Notes under the pieces: generated by a model
What the model was told of the DNA's origin: nothing
Databases searched by the model: none
What the model saw: only the letters and a program-made list of their open reading frames with translations
Shown: in pieces, positions 40,948 through 49,983 of the stretch
How the letters are laid out: each line of letters opens with the position of its first letter
How positions within the stretch are numbered: position 1 is the first letter of the stretch
Program-made: the position numbers and the translations under genes
Assembly (NCBI GenBank): GCA_003343625.1
Contig: QAKV01000036.1
Span: 1-64,000, forward strand
Direction of reading: 5' to 3'
Length of the DNA: 64,000 nucleotides
Source: Clostridiales bacterium
GTDB lineage: Bacteria > Bacillota > Clostridia > Lachnospirales > Lachnospiraceae

Positions 40948-41904
40948 TCAGAATTGGCAGACGTTTTCCGGGCTGCCATGCAGATATGCGCTGACGTTGC
41001 TAAACTCGATTTTCGCCCTTCTGACCATGGACTCCTTCGTGGCGAAAGCGATGTGGGGGGTCAGCAGCGCGTTCTTCGCATGCAGCAGCGGGTAATCTTC
41101 CGGCAGAGGGGGCTCCATATCGAACACGTCGATTCCGGCGGCGGAAAGCTTGCCGGAATTGAGGGCGTCCGCCAGGGCCTTATTGTCCACTACAGGCCCT
41201 CTCGCGCAGTTGATGAGGATGGCCCCGTCTTTCATCTGGGCGATCCTTTCCGCGCTCATGAAGCCTCTGGTGGTATCGTTGAGCGGTACATGCAGGGAAA
41301 CGATGTCGCTCTGAGAAAGCAGCGTATCCAGATCCACAGCCTCGATCCCCGCCTCTTTCCATTCCGGACGCTCATGGCGGGCATAGGCCAGCACTTTCGC
41401 GCCGAATGCGGCGAACAGCTTCGCCGTGCGAAAGCCGATCTGCCCGCAGCCCACGATGCCTACGGTTTTTCCCGCGATCTCTTCCCCGGTCAGCCCCGCC
41501 CCGGTCAGCCCGGTTCTGGACGCTTCGTCGCATTTGCGGAATTTGCGCAGCAGTTCGATGGTCATACCGATGGCCAGCTCCGCTACGGACTGGTTGGAAT
41601 AGCCCGCGCAGTTACACACCGTCACGCCTTTGTCGCGGCATGCTTTCAGGCCCACGTGATCGATCCCGGTGAAAGCCACCGCGATCATTTTCAGGCTGTC
41701 CACAGCTTCCACCACCTCATCGGGGTACGGATTGTTGGCGATCATCACGATGTCCTGACCCGCGGATCTGCGCTTTAACTCCTCCACATCGGTCGTCTTC
41801 GTATCGTAGTACGCGAAGCTGTGGCCTTCCTGTTCGAAGCCGGCCGCCAGCTCTTTTACCATCTCTTCCGGAATCCCGATGGGCTCCAGCAAACTGATTT
41901 TCAT
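40948..41904 (-). CDS. D-isomer-specific 2-hydroxyacid dehydrogenase
   Basis: NAD(P)H-dependent oxidoreductase of 318 aa. The nucleotide-binding motif is TVGIVGCGQIG near residue 145. Catalytic residues are Arg in LINCARGPVVD, Glu in DVFDMEPPLP, and a late His in LLTPHIAFAT. It could be a phosphoglycerate, lactate or hydroxypyruvate dehydrogenase-like enzyme; the substrate is not evident. The start at 41904 follows AGGAGG, giving the normal length, and overlaps the upstream HAD gene stop as ATGA. It is last of the XpaC-TelA-zinc ribbon-HAD transcript. Confidence 0.9.
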   Translation of the reverse strand: MKISLLEPIGIPEEMVKELAAGFEQEGHSFAYYDTKTTDVEELKRRSAGQDIVMIANNPYPDEVVEAVDSLKMIAVAFTGIDHVGLKACRDKGVTVCNCAGYSNQSVAELAIGMTIELLRKFRKCDEASRTGLTGAGLTGEEIAGKTVGIVGCGQIGFRTAKLFAAFGAKVLAYARHERPEWKEAGIEAVDLDTLLSQSDIVSLHVPLNDTTRGFMSAERIAQMKDGAILINCARGPVVDNKALADALNSGKLSAAGIDVFDMEPPLPEDYPLLHAKNALLTPHIAFATKESMVRRAKIEFSNVSAYLHGSPENVCQF

Positions 41905-42662
41905 CGATTTTTCCTCCTGTTCGGTGCTTTGATTTCTTCTATGATACCACATGGATAGGCTTTTTCGATCCACTTTGCCACCCCGTCTTCCAGACAGGCC
42001 CCGCAGACGAAGTCAGCGGCTGCTTTCACCGCGTCCGGGGCGTCTGCTACCGCCACGCCGATGCCGCAGGCTTTCAGCATTCCGATATCCCCGATATCAT
42101 CCCCGAAGGCCGCTACCTGACTTAAGGGCACCTCCAGCAAATCCGCCAGCGCCTTCACCGCCTCCGCCTTTCCGGCTCCTGCGGGCAGAAAGCTATAGCG
42201 ATCCTCTCCCCGATAGCGGATCGCCCTGCATCCAAAAGTATCCGCAATCTGAGCCGCATCTTTCTCGTCCCCCAGCGTGGCCACGATTTTCAGCGCTTCC
42301 TTTCCAAAAGGCGGCCTGCACTCGCGATACACCCCGTCCAACGTCGGAATCGCGATGTCCGCTTCGGGATTTTCGGAGAGGATCGCCTTCAGAATCCGGT
42401 CGGTGCCATCGGCAGAGAAGAACCGTCGATGCAGAACGCGCCCGGCGGCGTCGGAAATCAGGGTACCGTCCGTACGGATCATATAGGGCACCCCAAGCTC
42501 CCGCGCCAGTTCCCGGGTATGAAATCTCGCCGTAGCAAAAGCGGCCGGAATCCCGGCCGCCCGCAAATGCTGAAATGCCCGTCTGGTAGCGTCGGAAAAG
42601 CTGCCGTCCGGGCGCAGGATGGTTCCGTCCAGATCGGTTACCACCAGCCCGATTCGTCTCAA
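41901..42662 (-). CDS. HAD-superfamily (Cof-type) phosphatase
   Basis: A 253-aa Cof/YbjI-type HAD hydrolase with motif I VTDLDGTIL at the N-terminus. Motif III Lys lies in GAGKAEAVKAL and motif IV in AAFGDDIGDIGML near residue 190. It has a type IIB cap between. It acts on phosphorylated sugars or cofactors such as FMN or PLP; specificity is unknown. It overlaps both neighbours by 4 nt, so translation is coupled through the operon. Confidence 0.9.
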   Translation of the reverse strand: MRRIGLVVTDLDGTILRPDGSFSDATRRAFQHLRAAGIPAAFATARFHTRELARELGVPYMIRTDGTLISDAAGRVLHRRFFSADGTDRILKAILSENPEADIAIPTLDGVYRECRPPFGKEALKIVATLGDEKDAAQIADTFGCRAIRYRGEDRYSFLPAGAGKAEAVKALADLLEVPLSQVAAFGDDIGDIGMLKACGIGVAVADAPDAVKAAADFVCGACLEDGVAKWIEKAYPCGIIEEIKAPNRRKNR

Positions 42663-43162
42663 GGAGTTTCCCCTTCCCCGGCGGTTTCCTCCTTTTGAGC
42701 GCCGTCGGGATCCGGTGCGCCTTCCTGGCCGCCGCAGCTCTTCTCCCCGTCTCCCTGGCAGCTGTCTGCGTCAGCTTCGCAGACGTCCTCATCCACAACC
42801 GTCCAGGGATCCTCCAGCTTCGCCCCGCATTTGGGGCAGAACTGGGCGCTGTCCTCCACCTGCGCCTTGCAGGACGGGCATTCCTGAAGTCCCTTCAAAG
42901 CTGCGATCTGCTTTTTGATCGCGCCGATCTGGGCAAAGGCTTCCGTCACCATATCGAATTCCACTTCCAGCCCTGCGTGATCCTGATCTTTTTCGCGGTG
43001 ATAGACCTTCTCACCGATCACCTGATACCAGGTCCTGATCTTGCCTTCCAGCTGTCCTACCTGGGCATTGAGCCTCGCCAGATCCGCCAGATCCTTCGCC
43101 TTCTGCGTGGCTGCCTTTCCCTTCGTGGAAAGGGTTTCTCCCATCTTCTCAAAAAAATCCAT
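42659..43162 (-). CDS. Zinc-ribbon protein with coiled coil, TelA-associated
   Basis: A 167-aa protein: an amphipathic N-terminal helix with a coiled coil (about 1-85), then a zinc ribbon CPSCKAQ...CPKCGAKL (about 93-115). The C-terminal tail is acidic and Cys-, Gly- and Glu-rich. Such small zinc-ribbon proteins often accompany TelA/XpaC genes in clostridia. The role is unknown, possibly in envelope stress. It is 12 nt downstream of telA. Confidence 0.75.
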   Translation of the reverse strand: MDFFEKMGETLSTKGKAATQKAKDLADLARLNAQVGQLEGKIRTWYQVIGEKVYHREKDQDHAGLEVEFDMVTEAFAQIGAIKKQIAALKGLQECPSCKAQVEDSAQFCPKCGAKLEDPWTVVDEDVCEADADSCQGDGEKSCGGQEGAPDPDGAQKEETAGEGETP

Positions 43163-43174
43163 GCTCCATCCTCC

Positions 43175-44347
43175 TTATCTTCTGCTCATTTCCATCAGTT
43201 TCGCCCGCATGGCGTCCTCGATCTGCACGAGCTCCGCTTCCGCCTCTTTCCTCTTGCTGCGCCCTTCTTCCTGAATCCTCATCACTTCGTCCAGAGTGGA
43301 AATCAACGTCTCGTTGGTCTGCTTCAGCGTCTCGATATCCACGATGCCCCGCTCGGACTCCTTCGCCGTCTCCACGGTGGCCATCTTGAGCGTCTCCGCG
43401 TTCTTTTTGAGAAGCTGATTGGTCATGTCGCTCACTTCCCGCTGGGCTTTCGCCGCCTGGGCAGAATGCTCCACCCCGATGGCCAGGACCATCTGGCTCT
43501 TCCACAGCGGAATGGTATTTACCAGCGTGGACTGAATCTTCTCCGACATGGCGGTATCGTTGCTCTGTATCATCCGGATCTGCGGCGCCATCTGCATGGC
43601 TACGGTTCTCGTCAGCTCCAGATCATAGACCTTCTTTTCGAAACGGTTGCACAGCTCCGCCAGATCTTTTGCCTTCTGCGTATCCTCCGGAAGGCCGCTC
43701 TCCTCGGCGCGCTGCAGCAGCGCCGGAAGTTCCCGGGTTCGCACCTGCTCCAGCTTTTCCTTTCCGGCCAGGATGTACATGGACAACTCCTTGTAATAAT
43801 TCAGGTTGAGCTGGTACATCTGATCCAGAAGTGCGGCATCTTTGAGCAGCTGGATCTGATGGCCTTCCAGCGTCCTGCAGATCCGATCCACATTGGCTTC
43901 CGCCTTTTCGTATTTCGCCTTCAGCGTGGCCAGCCGATTCGTACTCTTTTTGAAAAATCCCAGGAATCCTTTTTCCTCTTCCTCGTCTTCAAAGCTCTTC
44001 AGCTCGGTCACCACCCGGGTCAGCTCTTCGCCGATCTCTCCCAGATCTTTGGTTCGAACGTTGCCCAGAGCCGCCTCCGAAAAGTCCGCGATTTTTTTCT
44101 GGGATCCCGCTCCATACTGAAGCACCATCTGGGAATTGCCGATATCGATCTGACGGACGAACTCATCCACCTGCTTCTGCTCCGCAGGGGACAACACCGA
44201 CTTCAGCTTTTCCCTCTCCTGCTGGGCGGCGGACTTCTCCGCGACTTCCTGCATCTCCTGGGCCACAGGGGGCTGTGTTTCCTGGGCGAAAGGCTCCAGC
44301 GTCAGAGACGGCGCTTCCTGCAGCAGTTTTTCCAAATCCTGGCTCAT
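43175..44347 (-). CDS. TelA-family toxic anion resistance protein
   Basis: A 390-aa largely helical, coiled-coil protein of the TelA (KlaA) family. Family blocks include SQMVLQYGAGSQKKIADFSEAAL near residue 72 (in parts), GFLGFFKKSTNR and MAPQIRMIQSNDTAMSEKIQS. Members confer resistance to tellurite, bacteriocins or cell-wall agents by an unclear mechanism. It lies between xpaC and the zinc-ribbon gene, the common clostridial arrangement. Confidence 0.9.
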   Translation of the reverse strand: MSQDLEKLLQEAPSLTLEPFAQETQPPVAQEMQEVAEKSAAQQEREKLKSVLSPAEQKQVDEFVRQIDIGNSQMVLQYGAGSQKKIADFSEAALGNVRTKDLGEIGEELTRVVTELKSFEDEEEEKGFLGFFKKSTNRLATLKAKYEKAEANVDRICRTLEGHQIQLLKDAALLDQMYQLNLNYYKELSMYILAGKEKLEQVRTRELPALLQRAEESGLPEDTQKAKDLAELCNRFEKKVYDLELTRTVAMQMAPQIRMIQSNDTAMSEKIQSTLVNTIPLWKSQMVLAIGVEHSAQAAKAQREVSDMTNQLLKKNAETLKMATVETAKESERGIVDIETLKQTNETLISTLDEVMRIQEEGRSKRKEAEAELVQIEDAMRAKLMEMSRR

Positions 44348-44395
44348 GTCTTTTTCCTTCCTTCCTCGTGATTATCGAATTCCATCAACCCCGCC

Positions 44396-45646
44396 CTATT
44401 GTCCCGGGGTCTCCTCCCCGGACGGGCCGGAAAACGGGCTGTCCTGTGCCAAACCGTCCTGGGCCAACACGGTCTTCAGCACTTTTGCATCTGCGGCCGC
44501 CTCGAACGCCGCGTCCCGATACAGGTCGTCCAGCAGCTTTTCAAACGCCTGATTGATGGTGTCCATCGCCTTTTCGATCTCGGCTTTAGCGATTCGGATA
44601 TTTTCCCCCTCCACGCCGGCGCGGTCGAAGTCCGCATAGGACTCCACCAGCTTCACCGTGGTGGGCAGATAGTAGTCCATGAATTTGCGCATTTGAGGAC
44701 GCTTTTCCGGATGCTCCCTCAACATCGAAAACGTCCTGGCCAGCAGTCCGTCCAGCTCATACAGCTTATTGGAGATCGCCTCGCCCGGGATCTCGTCGTT
44801 GAGCCTGCGCAAACGATCCATATACGCCTGTCCTTCCCGTTCGATCCGCTCTTCTTCCGGATCGGAAGACTCCGGAGCGACGTCCTTTTTCGCTTCTTCC
44901 AGACGCTTTTCGGCTTCCCACCGCTCCTCCAGCTTCAGATATTCTTCCCAGGTCTCGTCGTTTACCACCAAAGTAGTCTGCTTCGGATCCATGTGCCCCT
45001 GCGGAAGCATCCCTGACCGGAGCATCGTCCGGATGTCTTTGCGCACCTGCCTGACGCTTCTCCCGGTCCGGGCCGCCAGATCTTCGATCTCCATATACAT
45101 CTTCTCGCCGATCAGCTTCAAATAGCGGTCCGCGATCCTGTAGCGTCCCAATACCCGGCACCCGTGGAAAAGCATTCCGCAAAAAATCCCCGTCAATCCC
45201 AGAAACAGCCCGGTCAGACTGAGGGATACCGTATGCGGCGCGATGAGCCACCAGAGGAAAAAGGCGAAAGAAAGGCTGGCGAACACGCCGATTCCGATGC
45301 CTCCGAACACGGTGTACAGGATTCCCCCCACTTTACCGCTCCGGTTCAGGCATTTTTCCGCTCTGGGCTTCATCGCCCGGACGTCCTGTTCTCCGTTTCC
45401 GGAATCCCGTCTGGGATAACGCGGCGTCCTGCGGCCCGGGGCCGCATTCCATCCGGGAGTCCTTCCCCGGTTTTGATTCAGGCTCTCCTGCACCCGGTTG
45501 ACCTGACGCCTCACCTGATCCGCTGCATCTTCTGCCGTCTCGCTCACGGCCTGTCCGATCCCGCTGAAATCCCCGGTCTCCACCGCCTCGGAAATGGCCT
45601 CCCGTATCCTTCTTTCTATCTCTGAAAAATCGCGCTTTTCGTTCAT
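44396..45646 (-). CDS. XpaC-family (5-bromo-4-chloroindolyl phosphate hydrolysis) membrane protein
   Basis: A 416-aa protein. The N-terminal 100 residues are charged and low-complexity, then come two to three hydrophobic helices (about 105-165, ILYTVFGGIGIGVFASLSF and VSLSLTGLFLGLTGIFCG). A cytosolic C-terminal domain with YLPTTVKLVESYADF follows, the diagnostic XpaC block. A winged-helix-like stretch (DLAARTGRSVRQVRKDI) lies near residue 190. The family name is historical; the true activity is unknown. First gene of the TelA operon. Confidence 0.85.
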   Translation of the reverse strand: MNEKRDFSEIERRIREAISEAVETGDFSGIGQAVSETAEDAADQVRRQVNRVQESLNQNRGRTPGWNAAPGRRTPRYPRRDSGNGEQDVRAMKPRAEKCLNRSGKVGGILYTVFGGIGIGVFASLSFAFFLWWLIAPHTVSLSLTGLFLGLTGIFCGMLFHGCRVLGRYRIADRYLKLIGEKMYMEIEDLAARTGRSVRQVRKDIRTMLRSGMLPQGHMDPKQTTLVVNDETWEEYLKLEERWEAEKRLEEAKKDVAPESSDPEEERIEREGQAYMDRLRRLNDEIPGEAISNKLYELDGLLARTFSMLREHPEKRPQMRKFMDYYLPTTVKLVESYADFDRAGVEGENIRIAKAEIEKAMDTINQAFEKLLDDLYRDAAFEAAADAKVLKTVLAQDGLAQDSPFSGPSGEETPGQ

Positions 45647-45695
45647 TTCTTCCTGCCCTCAAAAAATTGCTCTTCCTTCATAGAATAACACAAAA

Positions 45696-45724
45696 CGCAG
45701 CGGTTGTAAAACCCAACCGCTGCG
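45696..45724 (-). terminator. Terminator of the ABC exporter-MarR operon
   Basis: CGCAGCGGTT (45696-45705) and AACCGCTGCG (45715-45724) form a perfect 10-bp stem with a 9-nt loop; the minus strand continues TTTTGTGTT. It lies 40 nt past the marR stop. Confidence 0.8.
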
Positions 45725-45763
45725 CCCGCGCGTCCTTTCAAATCGCTTTGCAAATGCGCCATC

Positions 45764-46204
45764 TCAATCCTCCAGGTTTTTCTCCAGCCGTTTGAGCTTG
45801 CCGAGGAGATCTTCCAGCTCCTCTCCGGAAAATCCGCTGCAGAATCGCTCGTCAAACTTCCGGAAGTCCTCGGTGATCTTCTCCGCTTTTTCCCGTCCCA
45901 GAGGGGTGAGAAAGATCCGGAAGCTTCGGCGGCATTTCGGGTCCGTCCGCCGCTCGATCAGCCCGGCCTCCGCCATCCGGTCGAGGGTGCGGGACATGTT
46001 GGTCACGTCCAGTCCGCAAAGATCGGCCAGTTCCTTTTGTTTGAGAGGCTCCTGCGCAAACAGATATTTCAAAATCCTGGGCTGCCCCTGCCCCAAAGTC
46101 AGCCCCAACTCCAGAAACCCCGGACGCAGGATCTGTTTTCTCAGCTGTTCCAGGCGAACCAGTTGTTCCCGGATCCGTTCCTTTGGAAACCGTTTTTCTT
46201 CCAT
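45764..46204 (-). CDS. MarR-family transcriptional regulator
   Basis: A 146-aa winged-helix protein. The recognition part is LKQKELADLCGLDVTNMSRTLDRMAEAGLIERR, followed by the wing RRSFRIFLTPLGREKAE. It sits at the distal end of the operon, 20 nt after the second ABC gene, whereas MarR genes of such exporters are usually first. A TACAAT-type palindrome overlaps the operon promoter at 49833-49860, consistent with autoregulation from the far end. Ligand unknown. Confidence 0.9.
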   Translation of the reverse strand: MEEKRFPKERIREQLVRLEQLRKQILRPGFLELGLTLGQGQPRILKYLFAQEPLKQKELADLCGLDVTNMSRTLDRMAEAGLIERRTDPKCRRSFRIFLTPLGREKAEKITEDFRKFDERFCSGFSGEELEDLLGKLKRLEKNLED

Positions 46205-46223
46205 AAAAATCGCCCTGCCTTTC

Positions 46224-48086
46224 TCACTCCAGCTCAAACTGTCCGGTATAGAGCTGATAATACCTTCCCTTCTGCTCCAGCAATTCTTCGTGACTGCCCC
46301 GCTCGATGATCGTTCCCTTTTCCAGCACCATGATGGCCTGGGAATTTCGGACAGTGGAAAGCCGGTGGGCGATGACGAACACGGTTCGGTTTTCCATCAG
46401 CCGATCCATTCCCTTTTCGATGAGGCGCTCCGTGCGGGTATCGATGGAGCTGGTGGCCTCGTCCAGAATCAGCACCGGCGGCCGGGAAACCGCAGCCCGG
46501 GCTATGGCCAGAAGCTGTCTCTGTCCCTGGGACAGGTTGCTTCCATCCCCATAGAGAACGGTCTGATAACCGTTGGGCAGCCTGCGGATGAAGGAATCCG
46601 CATTGGCGATCTTCGCCGCTTCCAGCACTTCTCCGTCCGTCGCGTCCAGGCGGCCGTAGCGGATGTTGTCCGCGATGGTGCCCGTAAACAAATGGGTATC
46701 CTGGATGACCATGGATAAAGACCGCCTCAGATCCGGCTTGCGGATCCTGCGGATGTCGATGCCGTCATAGGTAATCTGCCCGCCTTGTATCTCATAAAAC
46801 CGGTTGACCAGGTTGATGATGGTCGTCTTCCCCGCGCCTGTGGATCCCACGAAGGCGATCTTCTGTCCGGGCTTCGCATACAGGCTGATCCCGTCCAGAA
46901 TTTTCTTCTCCGGCACATAGCCGAACACCACATCATGAAACCGCACATCGCCCCGCAGGGGCACCAGCCCGTTCGCCTTTCCGGCCGTCTCCGGCACTTT
47001 CCAGGCGAACTTCCCGGTTTCCTCCTCGCATTCCTCCATTCCGCCGTCTTTTGTCTCCCTCACGTTTTTCAGCGTCACATCGCCTTCATCGACCTCAGGC
47101 CGCTCTTCCATCAGATCGAAAATCCGTTCCGCGCCGGAAAGGGCGGACAACAGGAAATTGGCCTGCTGGGTGAACTGGTTTAAAGGCATAGCGCTCTGCC
47201 TCACGTACACCAGGTAAGAGGCCAGCGACCCCAGATCCAAAAGGCCCGTCAGCGCGAAAATCCCTCCCACGCAGGCGGATACAGCATAGTTGACATAAGA
47301 CAAACTTACGTTGGTGGGCACCATCATGCCCGAATAGGTCAGCGCCTTCGTGGACGCCTGTCGCAGCGCCTCGTTTCTCCTGCAGAATTCATCGAAGTCC
47401 TGTTTCTCGTGGTTGAATACCTTCTCCACCTTCTGGCCCGCCACCATCTCCTCCACGAATCCGTTGATAGAAGCCAGCGCCGCCTGCTGCCGGTTGAAAT
47501 ATTTTTTGCTCCGGCTGCCGTTATAGCGGATGAGGAAAAACATCAGCATCAAAAACGCGATGACGATGGTGGAAAGCTGCGGGCTTAAGACCAGCAGCAT
47601 GGCGATGGTACCGACGAGCATGAGAAAGCTCTGGATCAGCATGGCGAAGCTGCCGTTGAGCGCTTCCTGCACGGTATCCACATCGTTGGTAAACCGGCTC
47701 ATCAGCTCGCCGTGCGTGTGGGCATCGAAATAGGACAGGGGCAGGGTCTGCACATGATCGAACAGATCCCGCCGGATTTCCGATACCACTTTCTGGGCGG
47801 TGTGCACCATCAGCCGGTTATAGCCGAAGGTGGCCAGCACTCCGCACCCATACATGATTCCCATGAAAATCAGCACCCGGATGAGCCCCGGTACATCCCC
47901 TTTCAGGGCGTAATCGTTGATCACCGGCTTGATCATGTAGGTGCCCAGGATATTGGCCCCGCTGCTGACCGTCACCATGATCGCCACAAACAGGAGCAGC
48001 CATTTATGGAATCCCAGATATTTCAACAGGTTTTTCAGGGCCTTCTTCGTGTCTTTCGGCCGTTTATATCCCACATATTTCGCCAT
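46224..48086 (-). CDS. ABC exporter, membrane and ATPase domains (subunit 2)
   Basis: A 620-aa type I exporter half: six-helix membrane domain (about 20-330), an insertion (about 340-390) before the ATPase, Walker A VGSTGAGKTT, signature LSQGQRQLLAIAR and Walker B VLILDEATSSIDTRTE. Its start overlaps the stop of the upstream ABC gene by 1 nt, so the two probably form a heterodimer. Members export drugs, lipids or peptides; the substrate is unknown. Confidence 0.92.
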   Translation of the reverse strand: MAKYVGYKRPKDTKKALKNLLKYLGFHKWLLLFVAIMVTVSSGANILGTYMIKPVINDYALKGDVPGLIRVLIFMGIMYGCGVLATFGYNRLMVHTAQKVVSEIRRDLFDHVQTLPLSYFDAHTHGELMSRFTNDVDTVQEALNGSFAMLIQSFLMLVGTIAMLLVLSPQLSTIVIAFLMLMFFLIRYNGSRSKKYFNRQQAALASINGFVEEMVAGQKVEKVFNHEKQDFDEFCRRNEALRQASTKALTYSGMMVPTNVSLSYVNYAVSACVGGIFALTGLLDLGSLASYLVYVRQSAMPLNQFTQQANFLLSALSGAERIFDLMEERPEVDEGDVTLKNVRETKDGGMEECEEETGKFAWKVPETAGKANGLVPLRGDVRFHDVVFGYVPEKKILDGISLYAKPGQKIAFVGSTGAGKTTIINLVNRFYEIQGGQITYDGIDIRRIRKPDLRRSLSMVIQDTHLFTGTIADNIRYGRLDATDGEVLEAAKIANADSFIRRLPNGYQTVLYGDGSNLSQGQRQLLAIARAAVSRPPVLILDEATSSIDTRTERLIEKGMDRLMENRTVFVIAHRLSTVRNSQAIMVLEKGTIIERGSHEELLEQKGRYYQLYTGQFELE

Positions 48087-49813
48087 TACAAAAGCCCTCC
48101 TTCCTGCTGGGAATGATAGATTTCCTGATAGATCCGGTTGGAAGCCAGAAGTTCTTCATGGGTGCCCACCTGGTCGATCCGCCCGTTGTCCAGAATCACG
48201 ATCTGATCCGCGTGCCGGACGGAAGAAATCCTCTGGGCGATGATGATCTTCGTCATGTCAGGAAGCTTCTCTGCCAGGCCCTGCCGGATTTTCGCTTCCG
48301 TGGCCGTATCCACGGCGCTGGTGGAATCATCCAGAATCAGCACCTTCGGGCTCTTCAGAATAGCGCGGGCGATGCAAAGGCGCTGTTTCTGGCCGCCGGA
48401 AACGTTTACGCCGCCCTGCCCCATTTCCGTATCGTATCCCTTTTCCAGCCGGTCGATGAACTCATCCACGCAGGCGATATGGCAGGCTTCCTCGATCTCT
48501 TCCTGTGTTGCGTCCTCTTTCCCCCAGCGCAGGTTATCCCGCACCGTGCCGGAAAACAACGTGTTTTTCTGCAACACCATGGCCACCGCATCCCGCAAAT
48601 GAACCAGGGGGTAATCCTGCACGGGTATGCCGTCCACGTACACGCAGCCTCTGGAAGCCTGATAGAGCCGGGGGATCAACTGCACCAGGGTGGTTTTTGC
48701 CGCGCCGGTCTGGCCGATAATGCCCACGGTCTGCCCCGCCTTAATGTCCAGATTGATATCGGAAAGCACATATTCCTCGGCGTTGGCCCGATACTTAAAA
48801 TACACGTGTTCGAACCGGATGTCCCCCCTCTTTACTTCGATGGGCCTGGCTTCTTCGTCCGTGATCTCCACCGACTCGTCCATCACTTCCAGAATCCTTC
48901 TCCCGCTGGCCATGGAGCGGGTAAGCATCATGAAAACGTTGGAGATCATCATCAGGGAGTTTAACACCTGGAGCACATAGCTCAAAAACCCGGTCAGTTC
49001 CCCCACCTGCAGATCGCCGACGCCCACCCGTCCGCCGCCGAACCACAGGATCGCCAGGATCGTGGAGTACATGACCAGCTGCATGGCCGGCATATTCAGC
49101 GCTGAGAGCTTGAACGCCCGCTCGGACTGCCCCTGGAGATTTCCGTTCACTTCGGCGAATTTCGCCTTTTCGTAGTCCTCCCTCACATACGCCTTCACCA
49201 CCCGGATCGCCGTCAGATTTTCCTGGACGATGCGGTTGACCAGGTCGATAGCCGTCTGCATCCGGGTATAGAGAGGCCGCACGTGGCTCACGATCAGGAA
49301 CAGCATGATTCCCAGCGCCGGCAGGGCAATCAGAAAGACCACCGCCAGTTCCCTGTCGATCACAAAGGAGGCGCCCACCGCCATCACCATCATCACCGGC
49401 GCCCGACAGACCGGCCGGATGCCCGTGGAAACCGAGTTCTGAATCACGGTCACGTCGCTGGTCAGCCGGGTGACCAGCGAAGAAATCCGGAAATGGTCGA
49501 TGTTGGAAAAAGAAAAGGACTGTAGCTTTCTGTACTCCGCCTCCCGCAGATTGGCGCCCAGCCCCTGGCCGCACATCGCGGAAAATTTCGCGCTCCCCAT
49601 ACCGAGAAACAGCGCCAGCAGCGCGCAGAAAACCATCAGTCCACCCTTTTGGAATATGTAAGCCCGATCCCCGTTGGCCACGCCCACATCCACCATGTCG
49701 GCCATGATCAGCGGAATTACCAGCTCAAAAACGCATTCCACCATTACGCAAAACATCGCCAGATACGCGTATATGGTATACTGCTTCATGTAGGAAAATA
49801 ACTTTCGGAGCAT
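48086..49813 (-). CDS. ABC exporter, membrane and ATPase domains (subunit 1)
   Basis: A 575-aa type I exporter half with six helices (about 15-310). The ATPase domain has Walker A IGQTGAAKTT, in which the usual Gly before the invariant Lys is Ala, signature VSGGQKQRLCIAR and Walker B VLILDDSTSAVD. In this subunit Asp replaces the catalytic Glu after Walker B, so one of the two ATP sites of the heterodimer is degenerate, as in BmrC/D-type and TM287/288 exporters. First gene of the exporter-marR operon. Confidence 0.92.
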   Translation of the reverse strand: MLRKLFSYMKQYTIYAYLAMFCVMVECVFELVIPLIMADMVDVGVANGDRAYIFQKGGLMVFCALLALFLGMGSAKFSAMCGQGLGANLREAEYRKLQSFSFSNIDHFRISSLVTRLTSDVTVIQNSVSTGIRPVCRAPVMMVMAVGASFVIDRELAVVFLIALPALGIMLFLIVSHVRPLYTRMQTAIDLVNRIVQENLTAIRVVKAYVREDYEKAKFAEVNGNLQGQSERAFKLSALNMPAMQLVMYSTILAILWFGGGRVGVGDLQVGELTGFLSYVLQVLNSLMMISNVFMMLTRSMASGRRILEVMDESVEITDEEARPIEVKRGDIRFEHVYFKYRANAEEYVLSDINLDIKAGQTVGIIGQTGAAKTTLVQLIPRLYQASRGCVYVDGIPVQDYPLVHLRDAVAMVLQKNTLFSGTVRDNLRWGKEDATQEEIEEACHIACVDEFIDRLEKGYDTEMGQGGVNVSGGQKQRLCIARAILKSPKVLILDDSTSAVDTATEAKIRQGLAEKLPDMTKIIIAQRISSVRHADQIVILDNGRIDQVGTHEELLASNRIYQEIYHSQQEGGLL

Positions 49814-49832
49814 ACCGTTCCTCCCTGTCTTT

Positions 49833-49883
49833 TACAATAATTGTATCAGCAACTATTGTATTCGTATCCGCGTGTGCTGTCAA
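49833..49883 (-). promoter_or_regulatory. Promoter with overlapping MarR-type operator
   Basis: Minus strand TTGACA (49878-49883), 17 nt, TACAAT (49855-49860). The -10 box is part of a repeat TACAATAGTTG, and the perfect palindrome TACAATTATTGTA follows at 49833-49845, covering the start site. The GGAGG site and the ATG at 49813 come next. This is a textbook arrangement for repression by the operon's own MarR. Confidence 0.7.
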
Positions 49884-49936
49884 GCGAATTCGCTTTGTCC
49901 GCCACGAAAAAGAACGGGCGCCTCGGCGTATCATAA

Positions 49937-49981
49937 AACCGCGCCGTCAGCCGGGGGAAATTCCCCGGCCGCGGCGCGGTT
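49937..49981 (-). terminator. Terminator after the fucosidase gene
   Basis: AACCGCGCCG (49937-49946) pairs with CGGCGCGGTT (49972-49981), and an inner GCCGGGGGAA/TTCCCCGGC extends the hairpin. The minus strand ends TTTTATG. It lies directly after the stop codon. Confidence 0.8.
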
Positions 49982-49983
49982 GC

